A DNA stretch of 44,852 bases from Pseudidiomarina sp. Its GTDB lineage: Bacteria > Pseudomonadota > Gammaproteobacteria > Enterobacterales > Alteromonadaceae. This document shows positions 26,427-36,349 of the stretch, one piece after another (the first letter of the stretch is position 1; the number at the start of each line of letters is the position of its first letter). The stretch lies in contig JALQTK010000012.1 in the NCBI GenBank assembly GCA_023260975.1, positions 1 through 44,852 of the forward strand, written 5' to 3'. The position numbers and the translations under genes are program-made. The notes under the pieces were generated by a model, which saw nothing but the letters and a program-made list of their open reading frames with translations, was not told the origin of the DNA and searched no databases.

Positions 26427-26998
26427 ACCGCAATGTTATTTTGCTCATTGGCATTTTGTTTGTTACGGGCGCACTGCTAATCTGGCGGCCATTTGCGCCG
26501 GCTAATAACGATGCCAATGAAACTGGCTATCGGGCTATTCAACCTGACTTTACCGCTGCCGGTTTGGTGCTGCGGGTGTATGCTGACGATGGCCAACTTA
26601 CGCATAAAATTTCGGCCAAGGAAATGACCCATTTCAGCCCAATTAAACTGACTGAATTAGAGCAACCGGTCTATGTAGTCACCAGTTCTGACCGCACCAG
26701 TAGCTGGGAAGTGATGGCTGAAGCAGGCTCATTTTATGATGATAAAACGCTCGTGTTAGAGCGCGACGTGCGCATTACCAAGCTTGATAGTAGCGATTTT
26801 ATGGAGCGCGCCGAAACCAGTTATTTAACCATTGATACCACTCTGGAAACCATGACAACCGACCAAGCGGTTACCTTATATGGTCGCGACTTTATTGTCC
26901 GCGGTATCGGTTTACAGGCCAATTTACGTGCCCAAACGTTGGAACTCGACAACCATGTTCAAACTATTTACACCAGCACCGCGCAACCTCGCAATTAG
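26423..26998 (+). CDS. lptC: LptC, inner-membrane LPS-transport bridge protein
   Basis: LptC is the bitopic protein that receives LPS from LptB2FG and hands it to LptA. The 191-residue protein starts at a GTG (GTGA overlap with kdsC), has one N-terminal membrane segment (about 5-22) and a beta-jellyroll periplasmic domain with alternating hydrophobic strands (SWEVMAEAGSFYDDKTLVLE). Family conservation is modest; context between kdsC and lptA makes the call firm. Confidence 0.94.
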   Translation: MNRNVILLIGILFVTGALLIWRPFAPANNDANETGYRAIQPDFTAAGLVLRVYADDGQLTHKISAKEMTHFSPIKLTELEQPVYVVTSSDRTSSWEVMAEAGSFYDDKTLVLERDVRITKLDSSDFMERAETSYLTIDTTLETMTTDQAVTLYGRDFIVRGIGLQANLRAQTLELDNHVQTIYTSTAQPRN

Positions 26999-27485
26999 TC
27001 TTGCACTATTGCTCAATGCGTCGGTATTAGCGCAGGGACAGGCAGATTTTAGCCAAGTCATTGAGATTAATTCAGAACGTGAATTCTTCGATTTGGCCAA
27101 CAATTTAGCGGTATTTGACGTCAACGTGGTGATCCGCCAAGGCAGTCTGGAAATCACCGCCGATAATCTGCGGGTTAAACGTGACGCTAGCGCAGGTACC
27201 GATGAATTTATTGCCAGTGGCAGCCCCGCCACCTATAAACAACAGCTCGAAGATGGTTCCTTGATTGAGGCGCAAGCCGAACAAATTAGTTACGATCAAG
27301 TCAAGCAGATCATCACCTTACGCGGCCAAGCCTCGGTGGCGCAGAACAATAGCGTCATTCAAGGTAACGAAATTATTTATAACTTCGCCACCCAACAGCT
27401 AAGCGCCAATCGTGGCGAAGATTCTGATCGGGTTACCACTATTTTCATGCCAAAAAAGAACAACGATGAGCCGATTAATCGCTGA
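26955..27485 (+). CDS. lptA: LptA, periplasmic LPS-transport protein
   Basis: LptA forms the periplasmic bridge carrying LPS from LptC to LptD. The protein (176 residues from the ATG at 26955) has a signal peptide ending near VLAQG and a beta-jellyroll with conserved [19 protein letters not shown] and [20 protein letters not shown]. The only ATG that yields the signal peptide lies 44 nt inside lptC, a longer overlap than usual, and the gene end overlaps lptB by 20 nt. Confidence 0.94.
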   Translation: MFKLFTPAPRNLAISLALLLNASVLAQGQADFSQVIEINSEREFFDLANNLAVFDVNVVIRQGSLEITADNLRVKRDASAGTDEFIASGSPATYKQQLEDGSLIEAQAEQISYDQVKQIITLRGQASVAQNNSVIQGNEIIYNFATQQLSANRGEDSDRVTTIFMPKKNNDEPINR

Positions 27486-28191
27486 ACATCTCGCCAAATC
27501 ATACAAACAGCGCCAGGTTGTCAAAGATGTCAGCCTGAGCGTTGAGTCAGGCCAAGTCATTGGCTTACTCGGCCCTAATGGCGCCGGTAAAACCACCACG
27601 TTCTACATGATTGTGGGGCTAATCAATAGCGATAAGGGGCGCATTGTATTAGACGATACCGATATCACCCTATTGCCGATGCATGAGCGAGCCCGCCGCG
27701 GTATTGGTTACTTGCCGCAAGAGTCGTCGATATTTCGCAAGCTCAGTGTGCGCGATAACATTATGGCGATTTTAGAAACCCGCAAAGAGCTCGACGAAAC
27801 CGCCCGTGAAGAAAAGCTGGATAGTCTGCTGGAAGAGTTTCATATTGGCCATATTGCCAACAGCTTGGGTATGAGTTTGTCGGGTGGCGAGCGCCGTCGC
27901 GTTGAAATTGCCCGGGCTTTGGCGGCAGAGCCGGCGTTTATTTTGCTCGACGAACCCTTTGCTGGGGTCGACCCTATTTCGGTACTGGATATTAAGAAAA
28001 TTATTGAACACTTGAGCAATCGTGGTATCGGCGTGTTAATCACCGACCATAATGTGCGTGAAACCTTATCGGTCTGTGAGCACGCCTATATTGTTAGCCA
28101 TGGCGAGTTAATCGCCATGGGCGATGCACAAAGTATTTTGGCCAACCAGCAGGTAAAAGACGTTTATCTCGGTGAACAATTTACGCTATGA
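27466..28191 (+). CDS. lptB: LptB, ATPase of the LPS exporter
   Basis: LptB powers LPS extraction with LptFG. From the ATG at 27466 it has 241 residues, the E. coli length. Walker A is GPNGAGKT (36-43), the Q-loop is in [11 protein letters not shown], the signature is [15 protein letters not shown] and Walker B is [13 protein letters not shown], followed by the switch ITDHNV. The upstream in-frame start at 27412 is inside lptA and was rejected. ATGA overlap with rpoN. Confidence 0.97.
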   Translation: MSRLIAEHLAKSYKQRQVVKDVSLSVESGQVIGLLGPNGAGKTTTFYMIVGLINSDKGRIVLDDTDITLLPMHERARRGIGYLPQESSIFRKLSVRDNIMAILETRKELDETAREEKLDSLLEEFHIGHIANSLGMSLSGGERRRVEIARALAAEPAFILLDEPFAGVDPISVLDIKKIIEHLSNRGIGVLITDHNVRETLSVCEHAYIVSHGELIAMGDAQSILANQQVKDVYLGEQFTL

Positions 28192-29564
28192 AACAAGGTT
28201 TGCAGTTCAAGTTCAGCCAACAGCTGTCAATGACACCGCAACTGCAGCAGGCCATCAAACTGCTGCAATTGTCGACCTTGGAACTGCAGCAAGAAATCCA
28301 ACAAGCATTGCAAGACAACCCCCTACTGGAGCTCGAAGATAGCGATGTGGATGGCGAGACCAGCAGCGCTGATGACCAGCAGCCGGATTGGAATGACCCC
28401 TACTCAGCTGCATTGAGCTCGAGCGGGCAAAGTTTTGACGACGATGGCGCCAGCTATCAGGGTGAAACCCATACCTCATTGCGCGATCACTTGGTGTGGC
28501 AAATGCGGCTGTCGCATTTCAGCGAACGTGATGAAATCATCGCCACCATGATCATCGACAGCATTGATGACCATGGTTACCTACAAGCCGACATGACTGA
28601 ACTGGTTGACACCCTCGACGCTGAATTAGCTGACCTAGACGATGCCGAAGTAGCCGTGGTACTAAAGCGCATTCAGCATTTTGAACCCGCTGGTGTCGGG
28701 GCCCGTAACATAAGTGAATGCTTACAACTGCAATTGCACCTAGCTGATTCAATCGAGCCAGAACTTAAACACTTAGCTTTGCAAACGGTCGACCAGTATT
28801 TAGAGCTATTGGCAGTGCGTGATTATCGCACTCTTACCCGTCGACTGCGTATCAGCGAGGCGCAATTAGCTCAGGTGTTGGAAGTGATTCAATCACTATC
28901 ACCGCGGCCAGGTGATAATTTTAGTGTCAGCAATGACGATTATGTGATCCCGGATATTTTAGTACGCAAAAAAAACGCGCGCTGGATGGCGGAACTAAAT
29001 CCGCAAAGCGTACCCAAATTAAAGGTGAACCCAACCTATTTGGCGTTAGCCGAGAGCAGCAGTGAACGCGAGGACATGCACTACGTGCGGCAACAAACCC
29101 AAGACGCTAAATGGTTTATCCGCAGCATCGATAGTCGCAATGATACCTTGCTCAAAGTCGCGCAGAGTATTGTGCAGCGGCAACAGGGCTTCTTTGAATT
29201 TGGGGCTGAAGCGATGAAGCCAATGATTCTTGCCGATATCGCCGCGACCGTTGATATGCATGAATCAACAATTTCACGAATAACCACACAAAAGTATATG
29301 CACACGCCGCGCGGTGTGTTTGAATTGAAGTACTTCTTCTCGAGCCAATTGGCAACTGACAATGGCGGAGAATGTTCGTCAACAGCCATACGCGCGTTAC
29401 TGAAGAAGTTGGTCGCCGCGGAGAATCCGAAAAAGCCGTTAAGCGATAGTCAATTGACTGAATTAATGGCAGCACAGGGTATTCAGGTGGCCAGACGGAC
29501 TATTGCGAAATATCGAGAGGCACTGAATATTGCCCCGTCGAGCCAACGCAAACGTCTGATCTAA
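28188..29564 (+). CDS. rpoN: RpoN, sigma54
   Basis: Sigma54 directs RNA polymerase to -24/-12 promoters that need enhancer-binding ATPases. The 458-residue protein has the Gln/Leu-rich region I ([20 protein letters not shown]), a short acidic region II (about 45-85), the core-binding region, the HTH block [20 protein letters not shown] and the RpoN box [10 protein letters not shown] at about 435-444 that contacts the -24 element. It sits in the standard lptB-rpoN-hpf-ptsN-rapZ-npr order. Confidence 0.97.
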   Translation: MKQGLQFKFSQQLSMTPQLQQAIKLLQLSTLELQQEIQQALQDNPLLELEDSDVDGETSSADDQQPDWNDPYSAALSSSGQSFDDDGASYQGETHTSLRDHLVWQMRLSHFSERDEIIATMIIDSIDDHGYLQADMTELVDTLDAELADLDDAEVAVVLKRIQHFEPAGVGARNISECLQLQLHLADSIEPELKHLALQTVDQYLELLAVRDYRTLTRRLRISEAQLAQVLEVIQSLSPRPGDNFSVSNDDYVIPDILVRKKNARWMAELNPQSVPKLKVNPTYLALAESSSEREDMHYVRQQTQDAKWFIRSIDSRNDTLLKVAQSIVQRQQGFFEFGAEAMKPMILADIAATVDMHESTISRITTQKYMHTPRGVFELKYFFSSQLATDNGGECSSTAIRALLKKLVAAENPKKPLSDSQLTELMAAQGIQVARRTIAKYREALNIAPSSQRKRLI

Positions 29565-29590
29565 ATCTTGGACAACAGAAGGAAGATGTT

Positions 29591-29878
29591 ATGCAAATTA
29601 ATCTGACTGGTCACCACGTAGAACTCACTGATGCACTGCGCACCTATGTGAATGAGAAGTTTGCCAAATTAGAGCGCCACTTCGACCATATTACCAACGT
29701 CCATGTGATTTTAAATGTTGAAAAGCTAACGCAAAAAGCTGAAGCTACATTGCATGTGCATGGTGGTGAGATATTTGCAGATTCCACGCATGATGATATG
29801 TACGCTGCCATCGACGGTTTGATCGATAAACTCGATCGGCAAGTAATTAAACACAAAGAAAAATTGAAACGTCACTAA
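29591..29878 (+). CDS. hpf: HPF, short-form ribosome hibernation promoting factor
   Basis: HPF binds the 30S decoding region and promotes 100S ribosome dimers in stationary phase. The 95-residue protein matches the short HPF form: MQINLTGHHVELTDALRTYV, then the basic helix end IDKLDRQVIKHKEKLKRH. AAGGAAG lies 5 nt before the ATG. The long-form dimerisation domain is absent, so an RMF-type partner would be needed elsewhere. Confidence 0.96.
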   Translation: MQINLTGHHVELTDALRTYVNEKFAKLERHFDHITNVHVILNVEKLTQKAEATLHVHGGEIFADSTHDDMYAAIDGLIDKLDRQVIKHKEKLKRH

Positions 29879-29881
29879 CTC

Positions 29882-30334
29882 ATGGAATTAGCCACCTTAT
29901 TACACCCCGACTGCACGCGTTGTGCAGTCGCGGTGACAAGCAAGAAAAAAGCACTGGAGTTAATTGGCCAACTGGCGGCACCGCGACTCTCGCATACTTC
30001 GGCTTTTGACGTATTTGAAAGCTTGCTGCATCGTGAACGGCTCGGTAGTACCGGTATTGGTTTGGGTATTGCCATTCCGCACGGTAAGGTGGCTGACGCT
30101 AGTAAACCCGTGGCGATTCTGATCAGCTTAGCCAATGCCATTGAATTTGATGCGATCGATAATCAACCGGTCGATATTATTTTCGCGCTGCTGGTGCCAG
30201 AACAACAGCATGAACAGCATTTACATACGCTCGCCGCGGTAGCGCAACGTCTGCACGATAAGCAGTGTACACGCGCTATCCGTGCTGCCAGCAGTGATAT
30301 GGAACTTTATCAAGCGTTAATCGCATGCAACTAA
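29882..30334 (+). CDS. ptsN: PtsN, EIIA-Ntr of the nitrogen PTS
   Basis: PtsN is the terminal phospho-acceptor of the nitrogen phosphotransferase system; its phosphorylation state regulates potassium transport and other targets. The 150-residue protein has the PTS EIIA type-2 fold with phospho-acceptor His67 in GIAIPHGK. It overlaps rapZ by 10 nt. EI-Ntr (ptsP) is not in the window. Confidence 0.95.
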   Translation: MELATLLHPDCTRCAVAVTSKKKALELIGQLAAPRLSHTSAFDVFESLLHRERLGSTGIGLGIAIPHGKVADASKPVAILISLANAIEFDAIDNQPVDIIFALLVPEQQHEQHLHTLAAVAQRLHDKQCTRAIRAASSDMELYQALIACN

Positions 30335-31179
30335 TTATTGTCAGTGGCCGCTCAGGCTCCGGGAAAACCATCGCACTGCGGGTACTTGAAGACCTCGGCT
30401 TCTACTGTGTCGATAACTTACCCATTACCTTGTTACCAACACTAGTGCATGCGGTGGTAGAGCAATACGACAAAGTCGCGGTCAGTGTTGATGTGCGCAA
30501 CTTATCGAAAGACTCCGACGAACTGACCGATGCGCTGGATTTTTTACCAAACAAAATAAAGCCTGAGATCCTCTACATCGATGCGCATGATCAGGTGTTA
30601 TTGCGGCGCTTTGGTGAAACCCGCCGTTTGCATCCGCTGTCCAAAAATGAATTACCGCTCGCTGACGCCTTAGCTGAAGAACATCGTTTGTTAGAGCCGC
30701 TTGCTGAGCGGGCGGTATGGCGTATTGATAGTACCGAATTGAGTGTCCACCAGTTAAGTGAACAAGTCAGTGAGCGCGTGCTTGGCAAAGCGGCATCACG
30801 CTTGCTGGTAGTATTTCAATCGTTTGGCTTTAAATACGGCTTGCCGGGTGATCTCGATTATGCTTTCGATGCGCGTATTCTGCCCAACCCACATTGGGTG
30901 CCGGAACTAAAACCACTGACCGGTAAAGATGAAGCGGTACAAGAGTTCTTTGCCCAGCAGCCGCTGATGACGAAGTTTGTTAATCAAGTCGAGCTATTTT
31001 TCGATACCTGGTTACCGCATTTCCAACACAGTAATCGCAGCTATTTAACCATCGGCATCGGCTGTACCGGCGGTAAACATCGCTCGGTCTATATTGCCGA
31101 GCAACTGGCAGCGCGCTTTAAAAACCAAGATATCAAGGTACAAGCGCGGCATCGTGACATGCTGCGGCCACGCTCATGA
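30325..31179 (+). CDS. rapZ: RapZ, RNase adaptor and amino-sugar sensor
   Basis: In enterobacteria RapZ binds glucosamine-6-phosphate and the sRNAs GlmY/GlmZ and directs RNase E to GlmZ, controlling GlmS. The 284-residue protein has Walker A GRSGSGKT (8-15), the DNLP motif, the QSFGFKYGLP and FDARILPNPHW blocks and the C-terminal GIGCTGGKHRSVYIAE region. Whether the sRNA partners exist in this lineage cannot be seen here. ATGA overlap with npr. Confidence 0.95.
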   Translation: MQLIIVSGRSGSGKTIALRVLEDLGFYCVDNLPITLLPTLVHAVVEQYDKVAVSVDVRNLSKDSDELTDALDFLPNKIKPEILYIDAHDQVLLRRFGETRRLHPLSKNELPLADALAEEHRLLEPLAERAVWRIDSTELSVHQLSEQVSERVLGKAASRLLVVFQSFGFKYGLPGDLDYAFDARILPNPHWVPELKPLTGKDEAVQEFFAQQPLMTKFVNQVELFFDTWLPHFQHSNRSYLTIGIGCTGGKHRSVYIAEQLAARFKNQDIKVQARHRDMLRPRS

Positions 31180-31451
31180 GTCCACTGCAACAAACCGTCA
31201 CTATCCGCAACAAGCTTGGTTTGCATGCGCGGGCAGCAACCAAGCTGGCGAAATTGGTGCATCAGTTCGAAGCAGAGGTGAAGGTACTCAGCGATGGCAA
31301 AGCCTATGACGCCTCAAGTGTTATGTGCTTGCTGCTACTGGCTGGTAGCCAAGGTAAACAGTTTGAGATTGTGGCTGATGGTGTCGATGCTGAGCAGGCA
31401 CTTAGTGCTATTACTGCCCTGGTCGAAGCGCGTTTTGATGAAGACTGCTAA
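31176..31451 (+). CDS. ptsO: NPr (PtsO), HPr-like protein of the nitrogen PTS
   Basis: NPr passes phosphate from EI-Ntr to PtsN. The 91-residue HPr-fold protein has the phosphorylatable His17 in KLGLHARAATKLAK and the second conserved block DASSVMCLLLLAG, where the Ser-46 region of HPr lies. It closes the kdsD-to-npr operon; the hairpin just before mgtE (31516-31544) is the likely operon end. Confidence 0.95.
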   Translation: MSPLQQTVTIRNKLGLHARAATKLAKLVHQFEAEVKVLSDGKAYDASSVMCLLLLAGSQGKQFEIVADGVDAEQALSAITALVEARFDEDC

Positions 31452-31491
31452 GCGACCCGATGAGCGCTCCGCAGAGCCTTGCAACAGACTG

Positions 31492-31520
31492 CTGACGAAA
31501 CTCTGAAAATCAGCTAAACT
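31492..31520 (+). promoter_or_regulatory. Candidate mgtE promoter overlapping the terminator hairpin
   Basis: CTGACG (31492-31497), a 17-nt spacer and TAAACT (31515-31520) form a moderate sigma70 promoter. The -10 box overlaps the 5' arm of the hairpin, so a start near 31527 would fall in the loop and give an mRNA without that arm. Confidence 0.4.
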
Positions 31521-31544
31521 CCTCAAATCACGAGGAGTTTTTTT
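31516..31544 (+). terminator. Terminator hairpin that also hides the mgtE ribosome binding site
   Basis: AAACTCCTC (31516-31524) pairs with GAGGAGTTT (31532-31540) around a 7-nt loop and is followed by TTTT, then the mgtE ATG. It reads as an intrinsic terminator of the npr operon. Its 3' arm GAGGAG is also the mgtE Shine-Dalgarno, 7 nt from the ATG, so read-through mRNA would have the site sequestered. Confidence 0.8.
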
Positions 31545-32906
31545 ATGCTTGCCGAAGTTGCCGACTTAGAATTTGCTGAACAGCGCTTACAAGAAGTAAC
31601 CGCTGCCTTAGCCCGTGGCATGTACGTGCAAGCACGGCGCTTACTGCATAATCTGCCGGCGTGGGACATTGCCCTGCTGCTGGAATCGTCACCACCGAAG
31701 TCACGGTTAATTATTTGGCAACTGGTCGACGCCGAAGAGCATGGTGATATCCTCGAGGAACTCTCCGAAGAAGTTCAGAAATCCATTATTCGGCAAATGG
31801 CGCCAGATAAACTGGCCGCCGCCACCGAAGGCATGGATACCGATGACTTGGCCTACGTACTACGTAGCCTGCCTGAGCCAGTCTATCAAGAAGTACTTAA
31901 ATCGATGGACGAGCAGGACCGCCAGCGCGCCGAGTTAGCGCTGTCGTACGATGAGGAAACCGCCGGTGCCATGATGAGCACCGACACCATCACCGTTCGA
32001 CCTGATGTCAGTATTGATGTGGTATTGCGCTATTTACGCTTGAAAGGTCAACTACCCGACGGTACCGACAAACTCTACGTAGTTAATCGCGACGATAAAT
32101 TCATTGGTACTATCGCCCTGACCTCGCTATTAACCGTTGACCCAGCACGCTTGGTCAATGACGTGATGGATGATGACGTGCAAAGCATACCGGTTGACAT
32201 GGATGAAACCGAAGTAGCTAAGTTATTCGAGCGCCAAGACTGGATCTCAGCACCGGTCGTGGATGTCGACAAGCGTTTACTCGGTCGTATTACCATTGAT
32301 GACGTGGTTGATATCATTCGCGAAGACGCCCAGCACTCGATGTTGAGCATGGCCGGTCTTGATGACGATGAAGATACTTTTGCGCCAGTGGCTAAATCAG
32401 CTGGGCGCCGTTCATTGTGGCTGGGTATTAACCTGATTACCGCGTTGATGGCGGCGATGGTCAGCTCGTTATTTGAGGATATCTTGGCGCAGATGGCGAT
32501 TCTCGCTATTCTCAACACCATTGTACCGAGTATGGGTGGTATTGCTGGTTCACAAACACTGACGCTGGTTATTCGCGGTATGGCACTGGGTCACGTGAGT
32601 GCCAGTAACCAACGCTGGCTGATTTGGAAAGAGTTATCCATCGGCCTAGTAAACGGTGTGGTGTGGGCACTGCTGATTGCCGGCGTGGTGGCGCTATGGA
32701 AACAGGACGTCACCATTGGCATCATTATTGCGGTGGCGATGTTCGCTAACTTAGTCGCGGCTGGGTTAGCCGGGGTGACCATTCCACTAATACTGAAAAA
32801 ATTCGACATCGACCCAGCCTTGGCCGGTGGAGTAATCCTCACCACGGTGACTGATGTGGTTGGTATTTTTGCCTTCCTCGGTACCGCAACGCTATTACTC
32901 GGTTAA
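31545..32906 (+). CDS. mgtE: MgtE-family magnesium transporter
   Basis: MgtE is a Mg2+-selective channel gated by cytoplasmic Mg2+ binding. The 453-residue protein has the superhelical N domain (about 5-130), two CBS domains (about 135-260; AGAMMSTDTITVRP starts the first) and a C-terminal transmembrane domain of about five helices from residue 287, containing PSMGGIAGSQTLTLVIRG and the helix ILTTVTDVVGIFAFLG with the pore-associated Asp. It starts directly after a terminator hairpin holding its ribosome binding site. It converges on pmbA. Confidence 0.95.
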   Translation: MLAEVADLEFAEQRLQEVTAALARGMYVQARRLLHNLPAWDIALLLESSPPKSRLIIWQLVDAEEHGDILEELSEEVQKSIIRQMAPDKLAAATEGMDTDDLAYVLRSLPEPVYQEVLKSMDEQDRQRAELALSYDEETAGAMMSTDTITVRPDVSIDVVLRYLRLKGQLPDGTDKLYVVNRDDKFIGTIALTSLLTVDPARLVNDVMDDDVQSIPVDMDETEVAKLFERQDWISAPVVDVDKRLLGRITIDDVVDIIREDAQHSMLSMAGLDDDEDTFAPVAKSAGRRSLWLGINLITALMAAMVSSLFEDILAQMAILAILNTIVPSMGGIAGSQTLTLVIRGMALGHVSASNQRWLIWKELSIGLVNGVVWALLIAGVVALWKQDVTIGIIIAVAMFANLVAAGLAGVTIPLILKKFDIDPALAGGVILTTVTDVVGIFAFLGTATLLLG

Positions 32907-32911
32907 TTCAA

Positions 32912-32931
32912 CTGGGGGTGTTACACCCCAG
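32912..32931. terminator. Hairpin between convergent mgtE and pmbA
   Basis: CTGGGG-GTGT and ACACCCCAG form a near-perfect stem with one bulged G, overlapping the pmbA stop codon. No U tract follows on either strand, so it is at best a weak terminator or a 3'-end stabiliser for both genes. Confidence 0.35.
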
Positions 32932-34267
32932 CCAAGCGCATTGAATCAATCCACACCGACCCGGTGCGCACACCATGACGCATATCGACATCGTTGCCGA
33001 TAGCCACCAGGTTGGCGAACATGTCTTTGAGATTACCCGCAATGGTGATTTCTTCGACCGGATATTGAATCTCCCCATGCTCTACCCAAAACCCGGCAGC
33101 ACCGCGCGAGTAATCACCAGTCAATAAATTAACCCCCTGCCCCATGAGTTCGGTCACTAATAATCCGGTACCCATATCACGACACATGCTCGCTAACGAA
33201 TCGGCATTATGGCCAACCTGCCAGGTATGAATACCGCCAGCATGTCCGGTAGGTGCCAGACCTAATTTCCGGGCCGAATAACTGGTCATCAAATAGGTCT
33301 GTAATACCCCATCGGCAATGATGTCACGCTCAACCGTAGCGACTCCCTCGTGGTCAAATGGACTGCTGGCCAGCGCCCCACGCAAATGCGGCAACTCACG
33401 AATAGTCAACCAGGCGGGCAACACCTGCTGGCCCAACTGATCGATTAAAAAGCTCGATTTGCGATACAAATTGCCGCCACTAATTGCTCCCACTAAATGA
33501 CCAAACAGCGAATTAGCCACATCGGCACGGAAAATAACCGGTACCTGTGCGGTGGCAATTTTGCGTGAATCAAGCCGCGCCAGCGTGGCGTCAGCAGCCT
33601 CTTCTGCCACCTGTTCTGGGCTCAGCAGGAGTTCACGCTTGCGCGCCACGGTGTAGCTGTAATCGCGCTGCATGGCATCACCACTTTTAGCAATCAACGA
33701 GCAACTTAAGCTATGCCGAGACTGTAGATAGCCGGCCAAAAAACCATGACTATTACCATACACGCGATAGCCCACATGGCTGCTATAACCAGCGCCATCC
33801 GAATTGACAATGCGTGGATCGAGCGCTAATGCATGGCGCTCACAAGCCAGTGCTTGGGCTAGCGCAAACTCAGCACTTTGGTCGGCTGGATGACATAAAT
33901 CAAGATCAGCAATGGTCTGTGCCATCGCCGCTGCAGGAGCCAAGCCAGCATATTCATCGGGCGAGGTATAGCGGGCAATATCATTAGCCTTTTCTACCGC
34001 CGCGCGAATCGCCGCAGCAGTTAAGTCAGTGGTCGACGATGAGCCCTTCTGCTGACCACGATACAAGGTAATACCGAGTGCGCCGTCTTGATTAAATTCA
34101 ACCGTTTCGACCTCTCCTAAGCGGGTGCCCACGTTAATACCGCGACTGCGGCTGATAGCGCACTCAACGGCACTGCTACCGAGCTTTTTGGCGTACGCTA
34201 ACGCGTCGGCAACGGCCTGTTCAACATCCTGCATTTCTTGGCGTAACTGCTGCATATCTGGGGTCAC
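32921..34267 (-). CDS. pmbA: PmbA (TldE), TldD/TldE protease subunit
   Basis: TldE pairs with TldD to form a metalloprotease that processes unfolded peptides such as microcin B17 precursor and CcdA in E. coli. The 448-residue protein has the U62-family pattern (SRGINVGTRLGEVETVEF near 40-58, SSFLIDQLGQQVLPAW, GTGLLVTELMGQGVNLLTGDYSRGAAGF) and lacks the HExxxH site, as expected for the non-catalytic partner. The GTG at 34267 has GGAG 6 nt upstream. Its partner tldD lies beyond darP, which is on the opposite strand. Confidence 0.95.
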   Translation of the reverse strand: MTPDMQQLRQEMQDVEQAVADALAYAKKLGSSAVECAISRSRGINVGTRLGEVETVEFNQDGALGITLYRGQQKGSSSTTDLTAAAIRAAVEKANDIARYTSPDEYAGLAPAAAMAQTIADLDLCHPADQSAEFALAQALACERHALALDPRIVNSDGAGYSSHVGYRVYGNSHGFLAGYLQSRHSLSCSLIAKSGDAMQRDYSYTVARKRELLLSPEQVAEEAADATLARLDSRKIATAQVPVIFRADVANSLFGHLVGAISGGNLYRKSSFLIDQLGQQVLPAWLTIRELPHLRGALASSPFDHEGVATVERDIIADGVLQTYLMTSYSARKLGLAPTGHAGGIHTWQVGHNADSLASMCRDMGTGLLVTELMGQGVNLLTGDYSRGAAGFWVEHGEIQYPVEEITIAGNLKDMFANLVAIGNDVDMRHGVRTGSVWIDSMRLAGV

Positions 34268-34401
34268 TGCATACTCCGTAGTCCGCTATATAGGTTTAAC
34301 AATGGCGTTATGCCGTTGAGTTTATCATGATTAGTCATGTCGATTTAACGCTTCTAATGGTAAACTGTGCCAGTAAAGCGTAACCACGGAACCGCCAGCG
34401 C

Positions 34402-34911
34402 ATGAGCAATCAGTACGACGACGATGAAATTTACTACATCACCAAATCACAGCAAAAGCGTGACGCTGAAGCGCAGCAAGACATTGGTGAAAAGCTGATT
34501 GCGCTAGTGCCATCACAGTTGGCCAAGATCCCCATGGACGACATCTTGCGCGATGCAATTTTGCTAGCACAGCGTATTCGCGGCAAACGCGAGGGCTATC
34601 GACGCCAAGTGCAATTAGTCGGCAAACTCATGCGGCAACGTGATAGTGCACCGATTGAACAAGCACTGCATGAGCTTGAACACCAACACGATGCTATGAA
34701 CGCTTTGTTTCATCAGCTAGAAAAACATCGTGATGCCATTATTGCTGAGGGCGATAGCGCTATTCAGGCATTCATTGACCGCTATCCGTTGGCTGATCGG
34801 CAACAACTGCGGCAGTTACAACGCAACGCCAGTAAACAACAGCAACTCGGTAAACCACCCGCTGCAGCGCGCGAGCTATTCAAGTATTTACGCCAGGTGG
34901 CAAGCGCTTAA
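34402..34911 (+). CDS. darP: DarP (YjgA), 50S assembly factor
   Basis: YjgA/DarP is a helical protein bound to late 50S precursors and the peptidyl-transferase-centre region. The 169-residue protein has the acidic start [20 protein letters not shown], the block [20 protein letters not shown] and long charged helices. It sits between pmbA and tldD but on the opposite strand. Its stop TAA and the tldD stop TAA lie on opposite strands of the same TTAA (34908-34911). Confidence 0.95.
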   Translation: MSNQYDDDEIYYITKSQQKRDAEAQQDIGEKLIALVPSQLAKIPMDDILRDAILLAQRIRGKREGYRRQVQLVGKLMRQRDSAPIEQALHELEHQHDAMNALFHQLEKHRDAIIAEGDSAIQAFIDRYPLADRQQLRQLQRNASKQQQLGKPPAAARELFKYLRQVASA

Positions 34912-36347
34912 GCGGTGCCACCCACAGTCAGGGCATCGAGCTTCAGGGTCGGTTGACCCACCCCTACCGGGACGCTCTGACCATCTTTACCACACACGCC
35001 TACACCTGCATCCAAGGCTAAATCATTACCTACCATAGAGACTTGGCACATGGCTTCGGGGCCATTGCCAATCAGTGTGGCGCCTTTAATGGGTGCGGTA
35101 ATTTTACCATCTTCAATGAGATACGCTTCGGAGGCTGAGAACACGAACTTACCCGAGGTAATATCCACTTGGCCACCGGCAAACTGCGGCGCATAGATAC
35201 CTTTTTTTACGCTGCCAATAATATCCGCTGGATCATGCTCACCGGCGAGCATATAGGTATTGGTCATGCGCGGCATAGGTAATTGCGCGTATGACTCGCG
35301 CCGACCATTACCGGTCGCTGCAACACCCATCAAACGTGCATTCAGTTTATCTTGCATGTAACCGACCAAACGCCCCTTTTCGATCAACACGTTATAACCT
35401 GCGGGGGTGCCCTCGTCATCAACTGTGAGCGAGCCGCGGCGATCGGTGATGGTGCCATCATCGACAATAGTGCAGTGTTCTGAAGCGACCAGTTGGCCAA
35501 TTTTACCGGCATAAGCACTCGCGCCCTTACGGTTAAAATCGCCTTCTAAACCATGGCCCACCGCCTCATGCAGCAATACTCCCGGCCAACCAGCACCAAG
35601 TACTACCGGCATGGTACCAGCCGGTGCTGGACGCGCTTCCAGGTTAACCAGTGCTTGGCGAACCGCTTCTTTGGCGTACTGCTGCCAGCGTAAATCAGTT
35701 AAAAAATAGCCATAACCAACGCGCGCACCGCCGCCAGCATTGCCGCGCTCGCGTTTTCCATTGTGCTCAACCAGCACCGTGCAATTCAATCGCACCAATG
35801 GCCGAATATCTGCGGCCAGCACGCCATCGGTCGCGACCACCAGAATTTCATCGTAACTACCACTGATACTGGCAATCACTTCGACGACTCGCTTATCAAG
35901 ACTACGGGCGTAGGCATCCACTTCACGGAGCAAATCAATTTTCGCCGCTTCATCGAGACTCTGCAGCGGATTGAGCGCCTCATAGCGTGCTGTCGCAGTC
36001 GGCCGATGCCAAGCGTTTAGACGCCCATGCGCCCCAACTGCGGCGATACCACGAGCGGCAGCAGCGGCGTGTTGCAAGGCTTGCGGACTAATATCATCAG
36101 CATAGGCGAAACCGGTCTTGTCGCCATGAATAGCACGCACGCCTAGGCCGCTCTCAATATGAAAGCTACCGTCTTTGACAATACCATCTTCCAGTACCCA
36201 CGACTCATTGACACTGCTTTGCAAATAGATATCGGCAAAGTCAATTGAGCCGCTGTACAACTGTTGCATTGCTTGCTGTAACGCATCAACGCCTAACTGG
36301 TGTTGGCTCAAAAGATTATGGCTGACGTGCTCAAAGGCTGACTGCAT
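34908..36347 (-). CDS. tldD: TldD, metalloprotease subunit
   Basis: TldD is the zinc-bearing subunit of the TldD/TldE protease. The 479-residue protein has the catalytic HEAVGH (HExxxH; His260, Glu261, His265), followed by [20 protein letters not shown], and the C-terminal [20 protein letters not shown] block. No microcin gene is in the window, so a general peptide-processing role is likelier. It begins 2 nt after nit. Confidence 0.96.
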   Translation of the reverse strand: MQSAFEHVSHNLLSQHQLGVDALQQAMQQLYSGSIDFADIYLQSSVNESWVLEDGIVKDGSFHIESGLGVRAIHGDKTGFAYADDISPQALQHAAAAARGIAAVGAHGRLNAWHRPTATARYEALNPLQSLDEAAKIDLLREVDAYARSLDKRVVEVIASISGSYDEILVVATDGVLAADIRPLVRLNCTVLVEHNGKRERGNAGGGARVGYGYFLTDLRWQQYAKEAVRQALVNLEARPAPAGTMPVVLGAGWPGVLLHEAVGHGLEGDFNRKGASAYAGKIGQLVASEHCTIVDDGTITDRRGSLTVDDEGTPAGYNVLIEKGRLVGYMQDKLNARLMGVAATGNGRRESYAQLPMPRMTNTYMLAGEHDPADIIGSVKKGIYAPQFAGGQVDITSGKFVFSASEAYLIEDGKITAPIKGATLIGNGPEAMCQVSMVGNDLALDAGVGVCGKDGQSVPVGVGQPTLKLDALTVGGTA

Positions 36348-36349
36348 GA

